Below are positions 6,942 through 7,236 of a stretch of 7,236 nt of DNA, one piece after another (the first letter of the stretch is position 1; every line of letters begins with the position of its first letter). The DNA is taken from NCBI GenBank assembly GCA_012511185.1, contig JAAZGN010000155.1:1-7236 (forward strand). The letters are read 5' to 3'. The DNA is from Clostridiaceae bacterium (GTDB lineage: Bacteria; Bacillota; Clostridia; Saccharofermentanales; DTU023). A program made the translations under genes and the position numbers. A model generated the notes under the pieces. It was not told where the DNA came from, did no database searches, and saw nothing but the letters and a program-made list of their open reading frames with translations.

Positions 6942-7236
6942 TGGAAAAACTTCCCGGAAAGTTCATTTTAAGCACAGACATGACGCCCAAAGGCGACCAG
7001 CCGCAGGCAATTGAACAGCTGGTCGCGGGACTGGACCGGGGTGACCGCGGACAGACCCTTCTGGGCGTGACGGGGTCGGGCAAGACCTTCACCATGGCCA
7101 GCGTCATCGAACACACCCAGCGGCCCGCCCTGGTCATCGCTCACAACAAAACCCTGGCCGGTCAATTGTGCGCGGAGTTTATGGCCCTTTTCCCTGACAA
7201 TGCGGTCGAGTTCTTCGTCAGCTATTACGACTACTA
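6938..7236 (+). CDS. uvrB: excinuclease ABC subunit B (UvrB), N-terminal part (cut by the window end)
   Basis: UvrB is the helicase-like damage-verifying subunit of UvrABC nucleotide excision repair; it is loaded by UvrA and recruits UvrC. Only 99 of about 660 residues are visible. They show the Q-like motif GDQPQAI (19-25), Walker A GVTGSGKT with Lys49 (43-50), helicase motif AHNKTLAGQL, and the start of the beta-hairpin region FVSYYDY that inserts between DNA strands. The AGQL form is the one found in B. subtilis (E. coli has AAQL). Two consecutive in-frame ATG codons (6938 and 6941) can serve as start. The first overlaps the glycosylase stop as ATGA, suggesting coupled translation. No clear Shine-Dalgarno sequence is present, and the frame is open to the window end. 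Confidence 0.95.
   Translation, partial: MMEKLPGKFILSTDMTPKGDQPQAIEQLVAGLDRGDRGQTLLGVTGSGKTFTMASVIEHTQRPALVIAHNKTLAGQLCAEFMALFPDNAVEFFVSYYDY

Overview
The window is 7.2 kb of gene-dense bacterial DNA, moderately G+C-rich by eye, with every gene on the + strand. It reads as a core housekeeping segment and not a mobile or phage region. The greA-lysS pair, the UvrB helicase I motif with the AHNKTLAGQL wording usual in Bacillota, and the short or overlapping gene junctions fit an anaerobic Bacillota (Clostridia-like) chromosome. This placement is an inference from a few genes and is not firm.

Layout: (a) 2-892, the C-terminal part of a MATE-family efflux transporter whose start lies before the window. 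(b) 893-1126, a 234-base spacer rich in palindromes, with a possible terminator for the MATE gene, an 18-codon open frame and an extended -10 promoter for the next gene. (c) 1127-4273, a pyrG (CTP synthase) and guaB-type (IMP dehydrogenase) pair with no bases between stop and start. (d) A promoter at about 4270-4297, then greA, lysS, a family 4 uracil-DNA glycosylase and the start of uvrB, each overlapping the next by 4 to 8 bases.

How the genes fit together: pyrG makes CTP. guaB commits IMP to guanine nucleotides, and GTP is the known allosteric activator of glutamine-dependent CTP synthase. The second block joins transcript-cleavage factor GreA and lysyl-tRNA synthetase to two DNA repair genes (uracil removal and nucleotide excision repair), apparently as one translationally coupled operon.

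Two points stand out. The CTP synthase has glycine where the glutaminase domain should carry its catalytic cysteine (GIGLGMQ instead of GICLGMQ). The rest of the enzyme is well kept, so it may work with free ammonia only. The IMP dehydrogenase is not of the usual bacterial sequence type: it closely resembles the enzyme of the parasite Tritrichomonas foetus, including all the active-site residues I could place. I found no rRNA, tRNA, CRISPR array or insertion sequence.
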